From the NCBI RefSeq assembly GCF_035046505.1, contig NC_089822.1:97782659-97846658 (forward strand): DNA of 64,000 bases, in the 5' to 3' direction. Of this stretch, positions 45,003 through 56,400 are shown one piece after another (position 1 is the first letter of the stretch; each line of letters begins with the position of its first letter). The notes beneath the pieces are model-generated. The model searched no databases. It was not told the origin of the DNA and was given only the letters and a program-made list of their open reading frames with translations. This DNA comes from Tiliqua scincoides (Eukaryota; Chordata; Lepidosauria; Squamata; Scincidae). Made by a program: the position numbers and the translations under genes.

Positions 45003-46697
45003 CTCTAGAAACATGAGTAGCATACAACCCTTGTTTCCCACTACCGTTTGAAAGCCACTCTTTTGTGCCAGGCCATGGTGTACATAAGGGTAGTTGCTTC
45101 AGCCCCATTTCTCTATGGGATGATGCTACTAATTGCTTTGTATTAATTGCCACCCTAATGGCAATATTTCATTGAAAGCAGGACTGATTTAAACTGCTCT
45201 GGGATGGTAACAACTTGGATCCTAGAACAATGGGACCTTTTGTCTGGCCCTGCCCTGTCTTGTGCATTTAACTATAGCCTGACCTAGCTGGTGAATCTTT
45301 CCCCATCTCCTATTTCGATCATAGGAAAAGATGTCTCTGATAAACATCTACGTGTCAAGCTGCTGCCTCTAAAGGCAGATGAGCCAGTCTAAGAAAAACA
45401 TAGCATGCTTAGAGACGGAAAGGGGGGGGGGGGTTTGGTCCATGCAATGACAGATGTTGTCTTAAACCAGGCTTGATGGTTATTCCATTAATCATGTTAT
45501 CGACACCCCCAGAGGAATGAAATCCATATTGTGCCTCAATTGAATTACTCCCCTGTGGTGATGCCTAGTGGTACTCACAGTGGGATGTGCACTGCATCCT
45601 TCTCTGTAGATGAATTGTGATCAAGGTCACAAGCATTAGGGAATTGGATCTCAACATGTTCACGGTTGGAGGTGACTCTTCCAACAGATGGGCAAGCAAG
45701 GCTCTGAGGTCTTCCATCTGTGTCTCCTCTTACTTATTATGTCTCTTGATTTTGGACTATCAGATTCCCCAATTGCTTTTGTGACCAGGAGTGAACTGAG
45801 AGATGACTTCATATATGGGCTCCTGTAGACCAGTAGAAAGAGTTTCCTACAGAAAGCAATCTTTGTAATGACAGAAACACAGGCCCCAAAGGACTGGGGC
45901 CTTGAGCTGCCAGAACTAGCGTTCCAGCAGAGCACGTAACTTTTGGGAAGAACAAAGGCTGGGCCACCTGCCACAGATAGTGGCAGCAGTAGCTCTAGGA
46001 GGCTCTGCAGGTGCCAATATGTTGATGGTGGGGGTGAGTGAAGAAGGTTCGGGAGTGTTCTGAAGCGGTGAGGGTAAAGGCAAGGGATGGGGAATGAGTT
46101 TTCACAGAAAAACTGGCGCCGATCCCCAAATGGAACAGTTTTTCACATCAGGGATGTCCATGGAGGGGGCTGCAGGCCTTCCAGACCCTCCCCAAGGTCA
46201 GTGGGTCCCCCAAGCAAGGGGAAAACCTCTGCATGCCTGCAGCACAACAATTGCTGTGGCACCATCAGGACACCCATTACTGGGCCCCATTAAGGGGGAA
46301 TGACCCAGTTTTGGTTCCTGATGGTGGCTCTCACCACTTTGGGAACCACTGCCCTAAGGTGCTTTCACACCAGCTCTTTTCTGCAGATGGGACATCATTT
46401 GCTTGCTCAGGTTTTCTGGAGAATTCAGGTGATGTTGCTGCCTAACAGTGGCATTCCAATGTGTTCCACGTTGCCTTTCCTTCTTTTTAAAGCCCTGGTT
46501 TGTGGTGGTTTTTCCAACAAGGCAATTGCTGTTCTAAAGTGATCGTGACTCATCTGTCATGCAGATGTGGTCTCTGAGGCAGTTGGTGGAGCCTCTGCCT
46601 TCAGGCATTGCTCGCCCTGCATTTCCAGGTTGCCACCATGAGCTGTCCTATAACCATGCAGCCCCTTCAAAAATTGTGCAGATCAACTGTGTAGGAC
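45003..46697. other. Unassigned sequence
   Basis: About 1.7 kb with a G run at 45421. A minus-strand frame of 104 codons (45660-45974) is not recognised. 'ttttggttcctgatggtggc' and 'ttgggaaccactgccctaa' near 46310-46360 hint at a decayed hAT-like end. Confidence 0.35.
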
Positions 46698-46936
46698 AGA
46701 TTCTCAAATAGTGTGCTGCAGCACATTGGTGTGCTGCAAATGTTCTGCAGGTGTGCCGCAGGAATTTGGGGGAGGTTTATGTTTTAGTAGGGCCATTGGG
46801 GGATGTGACCACCCACCAGCCAACAGGACAGTGTACCTTATCAATTGTCAAGAAACCGATGGTGTACCTTGGCAATGTTAGCTGCCTTGTCTGTGTGCTG
46901 AGAAGTGACAACAGTTTCAACAGTTGAAAATTGCTG
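46698..46936 (+). mobile_element. hAT-like MITE, family C, diverged
   Basis: 'ctcaaatagtgtgctgcagc', 'ctgcaggtgtgccgcagg', 'gggccattgggggatgtgac', 'atcaattgtcaagaaacc' and 'agttgaaaattgctg' follow the order of the intact copy at 13661. Confidence 0.8.
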
Positions 46937-47534
46937 GTGTGGGAGACAGGAGATTAGATATAGCTTCCTCACCTCCCCCACCAAAGAGTTGATTTGCTTA
47001 ATGTGCAGTGCTTGGTTTCTTGCTTTATTGCCATTACACATCTTGCAACAGGCTTCCTTCTCCAGCAGCTGGCATTTACCTTTTTCTGTACTGTCTACAT
47101 TTTCATTTCATTTTTGTGCTAAAGTGCAAGTGTGTTGGGGGGGAGGAAATCAATTAACTTACAGATATTCAATTATTAATATTATGATCTTTTTCTGCTT
47201 GGGATTGTTATAGCTGTTTCATGCAGTTTCATGCTGCCCAGTTTTGATTGTACAGTGGGCAGGCATTGCGCAATGGGATACATAGGTCTATGTGTTGTAT
47301 GGAATCAGAGTGATATAGATTCCATTCCAGATGACTATTGAAGACTAGGGGGGCATAAGGAAAGGCCTATTGTTGATTCTTGGGAGAAATGACAACAGCA
47401 AAAAAAAAGTACAGTATATGAAAACTAAGTCCATAATAATTTTTTAAACTTATGATTATTTCTATCTGACATTGAATTTCATCCTTCTACCAAGGAGCTT
47501 AGGGAAGTGTTCACGATAATCACCTCATTTTACA
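46937..47534. other. Unassigned sequence
   Basis: AT-rich; nothing recognised. Confidence 0.35.
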
Positions 47535-47610
47535 GTACAATCTTGCAAATGTCTACTAAGAAGTAAGCCCATTCATTGGGATGGTAAGTGCATGTCAAAT
47601 TGTAGCCCTT
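47535..47610. repeat. Degenerate family E unit
   Basis: 'acaatcttgcaaatgtctac', 'aagaagtaagcccattcatt' and 'gtaagtgcatgtcaaattg' match the unit with several changes. Confidence 0.45.
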
Positions 47611-47737
47611 AGCCTTGCAACAACACTGTTAGGTAATGCCAGGGACAGGTTTGAAGAATTGTTGGTGTTTATATTCTCCAAAAAAAGAAATTCCTTCTTT
47701 GTCCTATTATGCAACCTGAGATCTTTTGCACTTGGCA

Positions 47738-48821
47738 TGAACGAGAGTGGATAGAGAGATGCTTTTTACACTCTCCCATAACACCAGAACCAGGGGACAT
47801 CCACTAAAATTGACTGTTGGGAGAGTTAGGACAGACAAAATATTTCTTTACTCAGCGTGTGGTTGGTCTGTGGAACTCCTTGCCACAGGATGTGGTGATG
47901 GCATCTGGCCTAGATGCATTTAAAAGGGGATTGGACAAATTTCTGGAGGAAAAATCCATTACGGGTTACAAGCCATGATGTGTATGTGCCACCTCCTGAT
48001 TTTAGAAATGGGCTATGTCAGATGCAAGGGAGGGCACCAGGATGAGGTCTCTTGTTATCTGGTGTGCTCCCTGGGGCATTTGGTGGGCCACTGTGAGATA
48101 CAGGAAACTGGACAAAAAGACATAGTGGAAATGGAAAAGGTGCAAAAGAGAGCAACTAAGATGATTACGGGGCTGGGGCACCTTCCTTGAGGAAAGGCTA
48201 CGGTGTTTGGGCCTCTTCAGCCTAGAAAAGAGATGCCTGAGGGGGGACATGATTGAGACATACAAAATTATGCAGGGGATGGACAGAGTGGATAGGGAGA
48301 TGCTCTTTACACTCTCACATAACACCAGAACCAGGGGACATCCACTCAAATTGAGTGTTGGGAGAGTTAGAACAGACAAAAGAAAATATTTCTTTACTCA
48401 GCGTGTGGTTGGTCTGTGGAACTCTTTGCCACAGGATGTGGTGATGGCGACTGGCCTGGATGCCTTTAAAAGGGGATTGGACAAGTTTCTGGAGGAAAAA
48501 TCCATTATGGGGTACAAGCCATGATGTGTATGTGCAACCTCCTGATTTTAGAAATGGGCTATGTCAGAATGCCAGATGCAAGGGAAGGGCACCAGGATGC
48601 AGGTCTCTTGTTATCTGGTGTGCTCCCTGGGGCATTTGGTGGGCCGCTGTGAGATACAGGAAGCTGGACTAGATGGGCCTATGGCCTGATCCAGTGGGGC
48701 TGTTCTTATGTTCTTATGGACTAGATGGGCCTATGGCCTGATCCAGTGGGGCTGTTCTTATGTTCTTATGGACTAGATGGACCTATGGTCTGATCCAGTG
48801 GGGCTGTTCTTACGTTCTTAA
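47738..48821 (+). mobile_element. Two CR1 3' fragments joined head-to-tail, with a triplicated 3' end
   Basis: A first fragment (47738-48112) runs from the region encoding DREML to 'gatacaggaaactggac'. At 48113 a second begins further upstream in ORF2 (KDIVEMEKVQKRATKMI) and runs to the CR1 3' end. A plus-strand frame of 105 codons (48207-48524) encodes LFSLEKRCLRGDMIETYKI through the C-terminus. The final 52 bases are present three times (48666-48717, 48718-48769, 48770-48821). Both fragments are diverged by substitutions and small indels. Confidence 0.92.
48666..48821 (+). repeat. 52-bp tandem triplication of the CR1 3' end
   Basis: Three direct units, each starting 'ggactagatgg' and ending 'ttcttat/ttctta'. 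Units one and two are identical; the third has a few changes (for example 'acctatggtc'). Confidence 0.95.
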
Positions 48822-49099
48822 GTGTCTTACAGTGCAATGCAAACAGCTTCACAGAATTAAGTCCCTCTGTGTTCAAAGGGAATGACTCTTCCCTTTGTGT
48901 TTAGGGTTCCAGCCTCAGTTAGTATACAAACAGTTTCTTGAATATTCATATTAAGACCATTGCATTACAGGTATAAACTGGGCTTCCATCAGGCCCTTTA
49001 CCAGCAGCATCATTTTTCTCTGTTCTTCCTCCTTTTAATTCCATCGTATCTAGGTTGAAGAAGAATTCTGTGAAATCTGCTCACCACTTGGGACCACAA

Positions 49100-49263
49100 G
49101 GGCCCAACCTTATCCAACTTTCCAGTGCTGTTGCAGCTGTGTCAACAAGGCATGCACTGCATCCTGCAGTGAGGGGGCAGTCTTGGAGGCCTCTACAGGG
49201 TAAGGGAATGTTCCCTTAGCTTGGGGCTGCATTGGTACTGGAAAGTTGGACAGGATTGGGCTT
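49100..49263 (-). mobile_element. Family D MITE, diverged
   Basis: It begins GGGCCCAACCTTATCC and ends GGACAGGATTGGGCTT. 'gcatcctgcag' and 'atgttcccttagcttggggc' identify the family in reverse orientation. The target triplet is not clear. Confidence 0.85.
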
Positions 49264-51374
49264 TGAGTTGTTTCTAATAAATAGCCGCAACAATTATGAA
49301 CAGGCCAATAGTAGGTATGAAATCAGGCATAGCAGCACACAAATGGAGAAAAAAGAGATATGTTTATATTAAACACAAGTTTACTGTGTTAATAAAGTGT
49401 TTCTCTGTTTGAGAATAAAGCATATTTTGGCCTTGAAATCTAGAACTGCACAAGCATGCAAATTTAGAGATAAAACCTTTTCCTGCTCTGCCCCTTTTTT
49501 GTTTTTGACTTAAATAAAAAAATGAATCCCACCAGGACAGTCCAGCTGAAAGAGCATTACAAACAGGGAACTATTGTCAGAATAAGCATTGGAAAATGAA
49601 GAGCGCCCCCTGTCAGCCACTGCAATGTTTCTTCTGTGAATTGCACCCGAAAGAGCATGCCTCAATCAACTCAGGGTGCTTCCACATTTGCTTGACTTGC
49701 AGTGGTACCAGCGCGATCGGCCAGTGAAGACTTGCACTGGCTGCTGCGTTTCTAGTGGATGATTCTGCTGGGCTTTGCTCATGTCACAGCATCTGGGTGC
49801 TGTAGACACAGAGGCCAAAAGTAACACGCGTGACACTATTTAAAAAAACAACACTATAAATTTGCTTTAGGAATAACATGTATGCAAGTGGGTGAACCAG
49901 GGCGGGAAGAGGGTGGGAACAGCGCAGCCCTGCTCTGCCATATCCTATGCCACTCCCTGTCTGACCGAATTTCCCTGGTTGACCAACTGATTCTTCCAAC
50001 TGCTTTTTGAACATTCCAAATGCCCCCCACCCTTCACCCAACACCTATTCTCTGGGTCTGGTCAGTAAAAAAGACTCTGATCAGGTTACAAAGGACAAAG
50101 AGGGGGCAAGGCAATACTGTGTCTAGCTGGATTACTTGAGATCGAGTTGTTCACACAGGGGGGCTACCCAAGTTGTTCTTTAAGGGGGGGGTCTTCTGTC
50201 TTGAGCTTTTTTGTTTCTGCAAATGTGGTCTTTGCATACTGTATTTACCCAAAAGGAAGACAACCATGAATCAACAGCAATCCCCTTTAAAGGAGAAAGT
50301 AAACAAAAGTATTTTACTACAAGCCTGTATTCAATGTGCAATAATGATTCTTCACTAACTTTCAGTAATACGTTGTCATCTTCTTATGCATTATTCCCTA
50401 GACTACAGGCTTCCCAATACCTAGCCAACCTCAGCCAGGGGTCACCTGAGGGGTGTTTTGTGCATGCACATACTTCATGCCCTACTCATACCCGCTGCAC
50501 CTCGGTGGTGATATCATTCATAGAAATAAATGGAGCTAGAAAGCAAGGCAAATAAACCTTGTAATGAAAAGTACGCCAAAAAGTCCAAATAAATCATGGA
50601 AACAGCCAGATTCACCTCTATTTTTCCACCCCCAAAATATTTACAGCAAATGAGGATGCCTTCAGAGCAAAGAAAGGAGCATGAAAGGGCCTTGGTGAGG
50701 CTTTGTCCAATCTTGACCTTGTGGCTGGTTTACGATTCCTTGTGGTCCTGACAGTGGCAGCTACCATCCTATCATTGGGGCCTCTCTTCCTGGAGATGGC
50801 AGCAAAACTGGCATTGCTTGCAAATTTAAGGCAGTGCCCCTCCCCCAATTATGATGGTAAACCCTCATCTTCCTTTCAGGTATATACAGGATTTGTGGAT
50901 AAAGCAAATATAACTGAAATGCAACAAAATCTCCTGTGCTCTCCCCTCCAAAGGAAACTGAGTGAGAGCAGATTTGCCATTGAATTTTTTCACTGCTCAA
51001 AAAAGTGGGGAGCCAATCACAGTGCAGAACAGAAGCCTCTTTCACCACTGTCTCACCTGGTGGGATTTGAAGATGCCAAAAAAGGAAAAGGTTGGCTGGT
51101 TTGAAGGATTTAACCCCATTTTGAGCATCACGTTTCAGATAACTCTTCTCTGGCTGGCAAGAGACAACTTGCGAAAGTAGCCTGGAGTATCAGAGAGATT
51201 CCGATTGTAGAAGCCATTAAGAAATCCCTCTTAGATCTTTCAGTATGTTATCATCTTTCAATCTGTATGGACAGGAGGAAAAAGAATGAGATTCCTGCCA
51301 AAAATGCACTCTCCCCCTTGATCATTTGACCCGACAAAATTATGAATACACAACAATAACCAATATGAGCAAAA
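49264..51374. other. Unassigned sequence
   Basis: About 2.1 kb. A plus frame of 133 codons (50703-51104) and overlapping minus frames (50618-51048) are not recognised. No splice or promoter pattern favours either strand. Confidence 0.4.
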
Positions 51375-51383
51375 TAACCAATA

Positions 51384-51541
51384 CAAGCAGCAACTGTTAC
51401 CCTGCACATGCCCGATCTCGTCTGATCTCGGAAGCTAAGCAGGGTCAGGCCTGGTTAGTACTTGGATGGGAGACCGCTTGGGAATACCGGGTGCTGTAGG
51501 CTTATACCATAGTCTTTCGAGACTGAAGGTTGCCAACCAAC
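51384..51541 (+). mobile_element. 5S-rRNA-derived SINE (SINE3 type) with 9-bp target duplication
   Basis: The first ~115 bases follow vertebrate 5S rRNA closely, including 'cccgatctcgtctgatctcg', the box-A region 'agctaagcagggtc' and the box-C region 'ggatgggagacc'. These form the internal polymerase III promoter, and they look intact. From 51502 the sequence switches to 'ataccatagtctttcgagac', 'tgaaggttgccaacc', the 3' tail of the zinc-finger LINE. TAACCAATA is repeated at 51375-51383 and 51542-51550. It is a retrotransposon, not a 5S gene: the 5' end is altered and the tail is foreign. Confidence 0.95.
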
Positions 51542-51970
51542 TAACCAATATGATCACCAATACTCTCTTCATCCCTCCTTCTCACTAATCTCTTTATAAT
51601 AGTAAAGACTGAAAATGCGAAATTAGGGTGGACCAAGAAAGACTTTTGGATCTGGCGAGGGCAGCGTTCTGACTAACTGACAGTTGAACTATGATGTCAG
51701 AGTGTGATGTCATGATGGCAAAATCTGGATGTAGGAAAGATGTATCTAATGGAATGAGCAACTTTGTATGTGTAAAGTTAGTATTATGAATAACTTGTGT
51801 GGAGGAGGGAAGTGGCTTTAAGAGTTAAATTTCCTCTCTCTGAGGTAAAAATTTCCCACCCTTTACTAAATGGCAGTTAATGACAGTTGGAACACCTGGC
51901 CCCACTGCCAGTCATCATCATTTAAGGGCATTAAGTTCCAAAGCCACACACCCACACTCACTTCAGCCAC

Positions 51971-51980
51971 ATATAAAAGG
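51971..51980 (+). promoter_or_regulatory. TATA-like box
   Basis: ATATAAAAGG matches a TATA consensus well, and the sequence 25-35 bases downstream could hold a start site. No gene follows on the + strand, so this may be chance. Confidence 0.2.
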
Positions 51981-51996
51981 ACAGAACATGCTGTAC

Positions 51997-52330
51997 TCAG
52001 ACCTCCAGCTGCCAACAAATAGTGTTTGCCACCGGGCTGGTGCTCTGCAAGGCCAACTGGGGTGCTAGCCTGTTGTGGGTTAGTTTCACCAGATCCACTC
52101 CCTTTCTTTCCTCTGACTCTTGGTACCCTGAGGCCACTGGGACAGTCAGTCTTGAGCTTCCATCCTGGAAGAGGCCACCAGGCTTAGCCTCCATTACTTT
52201 GGGCTTAATCCTTGGTTCTTGTTTTGTTGCCTCACTAATAGAATCCTTATTCTTCTTTGAGAGAACCTTTTTCTTGAGTCTTTCTTTGGATAATCCTGCC
52301 AAGCCTGGCTGTCAATCAAACAGGTTTAGT
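51997..52330 (-). other. Coding-like minus-strand stretch, unidentified
   Basis: A 102-codon frame (52302 down to 51997) is Lys-rich at the start (GLSKERLKKKVLSKKNKD) and then mixed (EPRIKPKVMEAKPGG, SGYQESEERKGVDLVKL). Just upstream on the minus strand is 'gtttactaaacctgtttg' followed by 'attgacag', a fair branch point and splice acceptor. Composition looks protein-like, but I do not recognise it. No convincing donor was chosen. It could be an exon, a decayed repeat ORF, or chance. Confidence 0.25.
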
Positions 52331-52685
52331 AAACAAACTCCTTGCTTGGGCCTCTTAGCCTCCAAATTTGGCTCACAACAAGAAGGCCATCACGCTACCA
52401 GCAAACCCCTGCATAATCAGAACATAATGGGTCCAATAGTCTAGCACCCCCTTTTTCACAGGGACCAGTCAAAGGCTTTGGGGGAGCCCAGAAGCAAGGT
52501 GTCAGGGCAACAGCAAGTAGTATTAGTGGCCTCTGAACGGAGAGGTTTCACTTGGCAATCATGGGTTAGTAACCACTAACTCTTCTCCATTAAATTGTCT
52601 CCTTTTAAAGCCATTCAAGTACTAGCCATCACCACTTTAAACAGACAAAAAGTAGGTGGGAAAGAACAGAGAAGAACTTAAAGTC

Positions 52686-52859
52686 AAACTTATTGAACTT
52701 TCCGGAGCTGATGCAGCTGGAATACAGCCCCAAGATAAGAGGACAAGTGTTCCCTTACACTGAGGAGGTCTCTGGGACTGCCCCCACCCCACCTCACAGG
52801 ATGCAGTACACACCCCATTGGCACAGCTGCATTGGGACTGGAAAGTTGGTTAGGAATGG
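52686..52859 (+). mobile_element. Family D MITE, tips decayed
   Basis: 'gcagctggaatacagcccca', 'gtgttcccttacactgagga', 'gcagtacacaccccattggc' and 'actggaaagttggttagga' follow the family order. The GGGCCC tips are not preserved. Confidence 0.8.
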
Positions 52860-53040
52860 CTTCTTACTGCTTCTTAATAGTCTAGGACTGTGTTTAAAAA
52901 ATAGTGTAATCACGTTTTCCCCACAGAATAAAGACTTGAGTTTAAAATTGTGTGAGTCTTTCCATCCATCCACCCACCCATTTGAGGAGGGGAAAACCTG
53001 TCCCTGCCCAAACACTACTACAATCAAGTCCTAAATTCAT

Positions 53041-56000
53041 TCATTGGCATCCTTCAGACTTGGAAGACTATGGTATCGCACTCTGAAAAGTGGTTCTGGG
53101 ACAGCGTCTAGTGTGGATGAAAAGGCCAATTCGGGAGTGACAATCCCTTCCACACTGGAAACAAATGTAGTCTGTCCCTGGTGTGTCTCCCTGGCTACGG
53201 GTCTTCCTTCTTTGCCTCTGTCTGTTGGGCAAATGTCTCTTCAAACTGGGAGAGGCCATGCTGCATAGCCTGCCTCCGAGTGGGATGCTCAGAGGCCAAG
53301 GTTTCCCACCTGTTGAGGTCCATTCCTAAGGCCTTCAGATCCCTCTTGGAGATATCCTTGTATGACAGCTGTGGTCTACCTGTAGGGCGCTTTCCCTGCA
53401 CGAGTTCTCCATAGAGGGAGATCCTTTGGATTTGGCCATCGCCCATTCTCATGACATGACCGAGCCAACGCAGGCATTTCTGATTCAGCAGTGCATACAT
53501 GCTAGGGATTCCCAGGACTGTGTTGTTTGGAACTTTGTCCTGCCAGGTGATGCCGAGGATGCATCGGAGGGAGTGCATGTGGAAAGCGTTCAGTTTCCTC
53601 TCCTGTTGTGAGCGAAGAGTCCATGACTCGCTGCAGTACAGAAGTACACTCAAGACGCAAGTTCTGTAGACCTGGATTGTGGTTTGTTCCGTCAGCTTCT
53701 TGTTGGACCATACTCTCTTTAAGAGTCTGGAAAATGTGGTAGCTGCTTTACCGATGTGTTTGTTTAGCTCAGTAACAAGAGAAAGAGTGTTGGAGATCGT
53801 TGAGCTGAGGTACACAAAGTCATGGACAACCTCCAGTTCATGCGCAGAGATTGTAATGCAGGGAGGTGAGTCCACATCCTGAACCATGACCTGTGTTTTC
53901 CTCAGGCTGATTGTCAGTCCAAAGTCTTGAAAGGCCTTGCTAAAATGATTCATGAGCTGCTGCAGATCTTTGGCAGAGTGGGTAGTGACAGCTGCATCGT
54001 CGGAAAAGAGGAAGTCACACAGACATTTCAGCTGGAATTTGCTCTCAGTCTGGAGAGGTTGAAGAGCTTTCTGTCTGATCTGGTCTGGAGATAGATGCCT
54101 TCTGTTGCAGTTCCAAAGGCACGCTTCAGCAGGATAGCAAAGAAAATCCCAAACAAGGTTGGCACAAGAACACAGCCCTGCTTCACTCCGCTTCGGATGT
54201 CAAAGGGGTCTGATATGGAGCCATCAAAGACTACAGTGCTCTTCATGTCCTTGTGGAAAGACCTGATGAAGCTGAGGAGCCTGGGTGAAAATCCGATCTT
54301 GGGGAGAATCTTGAAGAGGCCGTCCCTGCTGACCAGGTCGAAAGCCTTCGTGAGATCTATGAAGGCTATAAAGAGTGGCTGTCGTTGTTCCCTGCATTTC
54401 TCCTGCAGCTGTCTAAGGGAGAATACCTTATCAGTGGTGAACCTGTTGGCTCGGAATCCGCTCTGCGATTCTGGGTAGATATTCTCTGCAAGTACCTGGA
54501 GCCTTTTTAGTGCAACTTGGGCAAACAGCTTTCCTACAGCACTAAGGAGAGAGATGCTGCAGTAGTTATTGCAGTTGCCCCTGTCGCTTTTGTTCTTGTA
54601 CAGTGTGACGATGTTTGCACAGGAGGACCTGCAGGTTGCGCTCACTGAAACAGGCTTTCTATGCTGCTTGAGCTCTCCTCTTTCCCTCAATGACTCGTGT
54701 CAACTCCTCAGAGTGGGCTTCAAACTAGTCTGTTGTCTTGTTGGTCTTCTTGCTGAATATGGACAAGGCAGTGTTGTAAACAGCATTCTTGAAATGTTCC
54801 TATCTGTTGTATGCGTTTGCATCGGCCGGGCCTGGAAGAGATTCCTCAAGTGCTCATGCAAATTCCTCCACTTTTCTCTGTTCCCGGGTCTTGCTGGTGT
54901 CAATGTGAGGTCTTCCTTCCTTTTTCATGTGATACAGTCACTTTGTTCGAAGTTTCACTCTGCTGCACACCAGGGAGTGGTCAGTGTCGCAGGCAGCACC
55001 CTGATAACTGTGTGTGATCTTGATGTTGGGAAGGCTGGAGTGTCTGGTGAGAATCAGGTCGAGCTGGTGCCAGTGCTTTGATCATGGGTGTCTCCAAGAG
55101 ACTCTATGTTGGGGCTTCGTGTTGAAGAATGTGTTGCTGACGCAGAGACCTTGATGACAGCAAAACTCTAGCAGGTGTTGGCCATTTTCGTTCATCTTCC
55201 CAGTGCCGAACTGACCTAAACAAGTGGGCCACGAACTGTGATCAGCACCAACTCTAGCATTGAAGTCACCAAGGATGAATGATGGCTCTTTCTCTGAGAC
55301 TTTCTTGATAGTGGTGGCCATCGTAGAATTTGTCTTTATCTTCTGCTGGAGATGGCAGAGTCAGTGCATATGCACTGATAAGAGTGACAAGTCCTGCTGA
55401 TGAGTGGAGCTGCAGGGACAAAATTCTTTCACTGCCCACAGAAGGTGGGATGATGGATTCCAGCAGGGTATTTCTGACTGCAAAGCCAACACCATGTTTC
55501 CTGGTCTTGTTTAGTGGTTTTCCTTGCCAGAAAAATGAGAAATTTCTCTCCTTGACAGATCCTGTATCTGGCAACCTTGTCTCCTGAAGGGCGATGATGT
55601 CCATCTGCAGTCTGGTCAGCTCCATGTCGATGACAGCTGTTTTGCGTGCATCGTCTATTTCTTGCAGGTCGTCAGAAAAGCCAGGTGTCATTGTCCTTAC
55701 GTTCCAGGTGCCCAGCTTTAGGGCAGGAGTTTTCTGTTTTCTGCTGCCTGGTGCAGAGTTGTCGATCCACTTGTCGGTTTTCACCCTAAACCCCATGCAC
55801 CCCGTGAGGTTAACGGACTGAGGCGAGGCAGCACCTTACTGGCTGGGGACTACCCAGCTTAAGGTGGGTGGTAGCTGCCGAATGAGATGCAATGATCTCT
55901 CCCACTGTTGGAAGCAGCCCCTGGCATCATGCTCTACGCCAATTGAGCAAAGACTTATAACCGGTAAACTGCTGCTTCCCATGTTGTGCCAACACTGCAT

Positions 56001-56400
56001 GGCGGTTGGAGTGTCCTTTCCAGTGTGCAAAGCCTGGTTAAAGCAGGTATGGAGGATAGGCTGTTACCCATGCAGCAAATTCCCCCTCTCCATGTCGCTG
56101 AAATGGCCCAACGGAAAGGCAGAAGCCAATATAGCTGGTTCCAGTGGCATCGCAGGAGTTGCCAGAGCATGACAGCCAGAGCATGACAGCCATGAACTGC
56201 CTCAGTGACTCCAGCTCCTGATTTTGCCTCAAGGTTGACTCCTGAAGCCTTTTCCATAACTGGATGTAGCCACAAGGCAATGGAGGTTTGGGATCAGAGT
56301 TTTCCTTCTCTTAGATGAGCTGCCTTCCCAGGCTAACGAGTCCCACCTACCTGGTGGCTGTTTAGTTGCCTCTTAAAACAAGTACAGTTGTACTGAGGGC
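53041..56400 (-). mobile_element. Long copy (~3.4 kb) of an APE-type LINE with C-terminal zinc finger
   Basis: Minus-strand frames give the parts in order. The first is 5' sequence to about 55800. The apurinic-type endonuclease follows (LKLGTWNVRTM, QMDIIALQETRLP at 55796-55560; PSFILGDFNARVGAD near 55265; QLDLIL further on). Next is reverse transcriptase (SGFRANRFTTDKVF, FIAFIDLTKAFDLVSRDGL, RSGVKQGCVLVPTLFGIFFA at 54690-54100; FSDDAAVTTHS near 53980, FSDD in place of the common FADD). Last is the C-terminus (RCILGITWQDKVPN, RWLGHVMRMGDGQ, GKRPTGRPQL; 53953-53195) and the finger C-x2-C...HTRRC. Several frameshifts and stops separate the frames. The clade is uncertain (I/Ingi/Vingi-like or RTE-like). 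The 5' boundary is estimated. Confidence 0.9.

Larger units (their letters stand above)
51551..52685. other. Mostly unassigned sequence
   Basis: The stretch contains a TATA-like ATATAAAAGG at 51971-51980 and a coding-like minus frame at 51997-52330 (listed separately). Short direct 'gatgtca' repeats lie near 51690-51710. Nothing else was recognised. Confidence 0.35.

Noticed and set aside
50703-51104. A 133-codon plus-strand protein
   Set aside because: Overlapping minus-strand frames of similar length exist, there is no recognisable domain, and no start or splice context favours it.
51398-51500. A 5S rRNA gene
   Set aside because: The 5' end departs from 5S rRNA and the 3' side continues into a LINE tail with flanking target duplications, so it is a SINE.
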